From: Kangiellaceae bacterium
GTDB taxonomy: Bacteria > Pseudomonadota > Gammaproteobacteria > Enterobacterales > Kangiellaceae
Assembly (NCBI GenBank): GCA_026196875.1
Contig: JAPHTP010000020.1
Coordinates: 1 to 64,000, forward strand
DNA length: 64,000 nt
Reading direction: 5' to 3'
The notes beneath the pieces are model-generated. The model did no database searches, was not told where the DNA came from, and saw nothing but the letters and a program-made list of their open reading frames with translations. Every line of letters begins with the position of its first letter. Position 1 is the stretch's first letter. The position numbers were made by a program, and so were the translations under genes. Of the stretch, positions 63,280-64,000 are shown one piece after another.

Positions 63280-63681
63280 AACATACTCTGTTTTTGGCTA
63301 ATATTGGTAAATCAGCACTTTCGTCCATTTACAGCATGCATTTGTTAGCTGCTTAAAATTCATACCGCTATTTGGATATAACGGCTCCCAATTTCTAGCG
63401 TCTACAAGTTTAGTTTACTATTAATAATCCTGATGACAGTAAAATAAACTATTCTAGCAGATGTTAGCCTCGTTTAACTGCCAAAACAATACTTATAAAT
63501 GGTTATTTGTGATGACATTCAACAAAAATTTTGAGACATAGTCCACAACAAAGTGTTGTCGCATTAATGATTAAAAAAGAACGTTAGATGATTCTCCAAA
63601 AGCACTTTAGAGCCATTTAAAATACTGTCGATTAATGCTAATCTTAGCTACACTAAAAGCATTGGACAAAGGGAAAAGAAA
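63280..63681. other. 402-bp divergent intergenic region upstream of vgrG
   Basis: No gene seen. It must hold the minus-strand promoter of the vgrG cassette and the plus-strand promoter of the response-regulator gene. No convincing sigma-54 or sigma-70 element stood out. Confidence 0.5.
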
Positions 63682-64000
63682 TTGAAAGTATTGTTGGTTG
63701 ATGACCACGAGATGTTTCGAGATGGCATATCTATGCTCCTAACCAAAGCTTACCCTGAAGTCGAAATTCTTCAAGCTCAAGACCTAGCGCAAGCCCTTCA
63801 ACAATTGAGAGCACATTCTGATATTGAGATGATTCTTTTGGATTTACACCTTCAAGAATCATCTCCACACGAGAACATCAAGAGTATAAAAAGCCGTTTT
63901 CCCCAAATTCCCATTACTGTTATTTCCGGAGAAGAACGACCTGAATTCATTCGCAATATCCTAGAATACGGTGTTAAAGGATATGTGCCTAAAAGCATTG
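63682..64000 (+). CDS. NarL/LuxR-type response regulator, partial (cut by right edge)
   Basis: 106 codons visible from a TTG at 63682 preceded by AAAGGGAAAAG. The receiver domain has Asp7/Asp8, phospho-acceptor Asp54 in ILLDLHL, Ser in TVISGEE and Lys in KGYVPKS, in the NarL/FixJ style. The DNA-binding domain, if present, is outside the window. It could regulate the divergently transcribed vgrG cassette; that is a guess. Confidence 0.88.
   Translation, partial: MKVLLVDDHEMFRDGISMLLTKAYPEVEILQAQDLAQALQQLRAHSDIEMILLDLHLQESSPHENIKSIKSRFPQIPITVISGEERPEFIRNILEYGVKGYVPKSI

Overview
The window reads as a piece of a low-GC (AT-rich) Gram-negative chromosome, most probably a marine gammaproteobacterium. 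The clues are lipoproteins with lipoboxes, outer-membrane barrels ending in Phe, a PpkA/PppA/Fha-type type VI secretion system (T6SS), a LolCDE-like ABC unit and a secreted M17 aminopeptidase. I lean towards a Kangiella/Aliikangiella-like lineage, but that is an impression and not a result. I saw no tRNA, rRNA, CRISPR array, insertion sequence or integrase.

Region 1 (1-8768, all minus strand) is the start of a polyketide (or PKS hybrid) biosynthetic cluster that runs off the left edge. Its order is an FkbK-like dehydrogenase, an FkbH-like HAD/GNAT protein, a free acyl carrier protein, an FkbI-like acyl-CoA dehydrogenase, and then a large synthase with AMP-ligase, ACP, KS, AT and ACP domains. 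The first four genes are the known cassette that makes hydroxymalonyl-ACP (methoxymalonyl-ACP if an O-methyltransferase is added). An 868-bp very AT-rich stretch lies upstream.

Region 2 (9637-18067, minus) is a compact gene string. From its promoter end it encodes a periplasmic TPR-like protein, an ABC ATPase, an FtsX/MacB-type permease, a LolA-like outer-membrane lipoprotein-sorting protein, a MipA/OmpV protein, an unknown outer-membrane barrel, a LytS-type histidine kinase, a LytTR response regulator and an Sfp-type phosphopantetheinyl transferase. The transferase could activate the carrier proteins of region 1. A hairpin-rich segment (18239-18512) and a secreted leucyl aminopeptidase (18522-20030) follow.

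Region 3 (20401-52662, extended to 53022) is a T6SS locus built as two divergent arms around an 812-bp intergenic region. The minus arm encodes Fha/TagH, TssJ, TssK, TssL, TssM, TagF, PppA, PpkA, a 46-residue small protein, ExbB/TolQ, two ExbD proteins and an AgmX/PglI-type TonB-like transducer. The plus arm encodes TssA, TssB, TssC, a second TssC, TssE, TssF, TssG, TssH(ClpV), three exported TPR proteins (two of them lipoproteins) and a small exported protein. The most unusual point is that a proton-driven Exb/Tol-type motor with its own trans-envelope arm and TPR lipoproteins brackets, and seems co-transcribed with, a phospho-regulated T6SS. No Hcp gene is in the window.

Region 4 (53025-63279) is an effector zone. 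It has a candidate L,D-transpeptidase-like protein with a lipoprotein candidate immunity partner, and a lone 211-residue protein with a Cys-His arrangement like CNF/BLF1 glutamine deamidases. It also has a minus-strand VgrG cassette: VgrG, DUF6484, DUF2169, a DUF4150 PAAR-like tip, a TIGR02270 protein, a catalytically dead ketosynthase-like protein, an AHH nuclease and a DUF1629/Imm11-type immunity protein. A partial NarL/LuxR-type response regulator starts at 63682 and leaves the window on the right.
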